Below, one piece after another: positions 5,951 to 6,215 of a DNA stretch of 6,215 nt. The stretch is from Haloarculaceae archaeon. Lineage in GTDB: Archaea > Halobacteriota > Halobacteria > Halobacteriales > Haloarculaceae. Location: contig JAHENO010000167.1 of NCBI GenBank assembly GCA_018609945.1, forward strand, positions 1 to 6,215. The letters are read 5' to 3'. The notes under the pieces were generated by a model. It had not been told where the DNA came from, did not search any database, and worked only from the letters and a program-made list of their open reading frames with translations. A program made the position numbers and the translations under genes. Positions within the stretch are counted from its first letter, which is position 1. The number at the start of each line of letters is the position of its first letter.

Positions 5951-6215
5951 TCAGCCGACCGGAGTGGGCTGGATGCGCGCGGAGAGAACGACGCTCCGGG
6001 CCCCGCTCCGGATGGTCCGGTTGGTCGACCCGAACACGAGCTGGCGGAGCCGGCTCGAGGTCGGCGCGCCGACGACCGTCACCGCGTAGTAGGCCGACTG
6101 TTCGACGATGGCGCCCGCGACGTCGTCGGCTTCGAGTACCCACGGCGTGGTCGAGTCGGGGCGGCCGATGCGTTGGACAGCCTCCTCGACGCGGGCCTCT
6201 GCTCGCTCGCGGGTA
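5951..6215 (-). CDS. C-terminal end of a universal-stress-protein-like domain protein, cut by window edge
   Basis: The minus strand is open from the right edge to TGA at 5951-5953, giving 87 visible residues with the start outside the window (first complete codon at 6214). The visible part begins with a charged segment (TRERAEARVEEAVQRIG) and runs through WVLEADDVAGAIVEQSAYYAVTVV. It ends in GAPTSSRLRQLVFGSTNRTIRSGARSVVLSAR plus a short tail. This resembles the last strand-helix-strand of UspA domains, where an ATP-binding loop G-x2-G-x9-G-[ST] precedes the C-terminal helix. Here it reads G49-x2-T52-x9-G62-S63, so the second Gly is Thr; nucleotide binding is therefore uncertain. Haloarchaea encode USP domains both as stand-alone proteins and as C-terminal tails of membrane transporters, and this fragment cannot tell which. 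It lies 43 bases upstream of the LarA-family gene on the same strand. Confidence 0.7.
   Translation of the reverse strand, partial: TRERAEARVEEAVQRIGRPDSTTPWVLEADDVAGAIVEQSAYYAVTVVGAPTSSRLRQLVFGSTNRTIRSGARSVVLSARIQPTPVG

Overview
The window looks like a piece of a haloarchaeal (Halobacteria) chromosome. The GC content is high, the proteins are rich in Asp and Glu, and three genes have an A/T-rich box about 25-30 bases before an ATG with little or no leader, as is usual for haloarchaeal leaderless mRNAs. I cannot name the species. It encodes core metabolism and transport; I see no rRNA, tRNA, CRISPR array, insertion sequence or phage gene, and no convincing undescribed system.

Layout: (1) 1-906, plus strand, is most of a MalK/UgpC-type ATPase of a carbohydrate ABC transporter, cut by the left edge before its Walker A. 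(2) 944-1369 is a composite of two gene ends. A short minus-strand tail resembles the C-terminus of a family-13 glycoside hydrolase. It abuts a plus-strand orphan C-terminal third of a second ABC ATPase, paralogous to the first. This looks like the scar of a deletion in a sugar uptake and hydrolysis locus and is the most unusual part of the window. (3) 1370-1553 (184 bases) holds only a candidate promoter at its right end. (4) 1554-1943, plus, is a small membrane protein of unknown function. (5) 2040-4552, minus, is a two-gene methionine operon, metY then metX, with a 4-base ATGA overlap. (6) 4690-5907, minus, is a LarA-family nickel-pincer racemase/epimerase. (7) 5951-6215, minus, is the C-terminal end of a protein with a universal-stress-protein-like nucleotide-binding motif, cut by the right edge.

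How they work together: MetX acetylates homoserine and MetY replaces the acetyl group with sulfide, so the pair gives homocysteine for methionine synthesis in one transcript. The LarA homologue has its own promoter and stands without the larB, larC and larE cofactor genes in this window. The ABC ATPase would power sugar import with a binding protein and permeases probably encoded to the left of the window.
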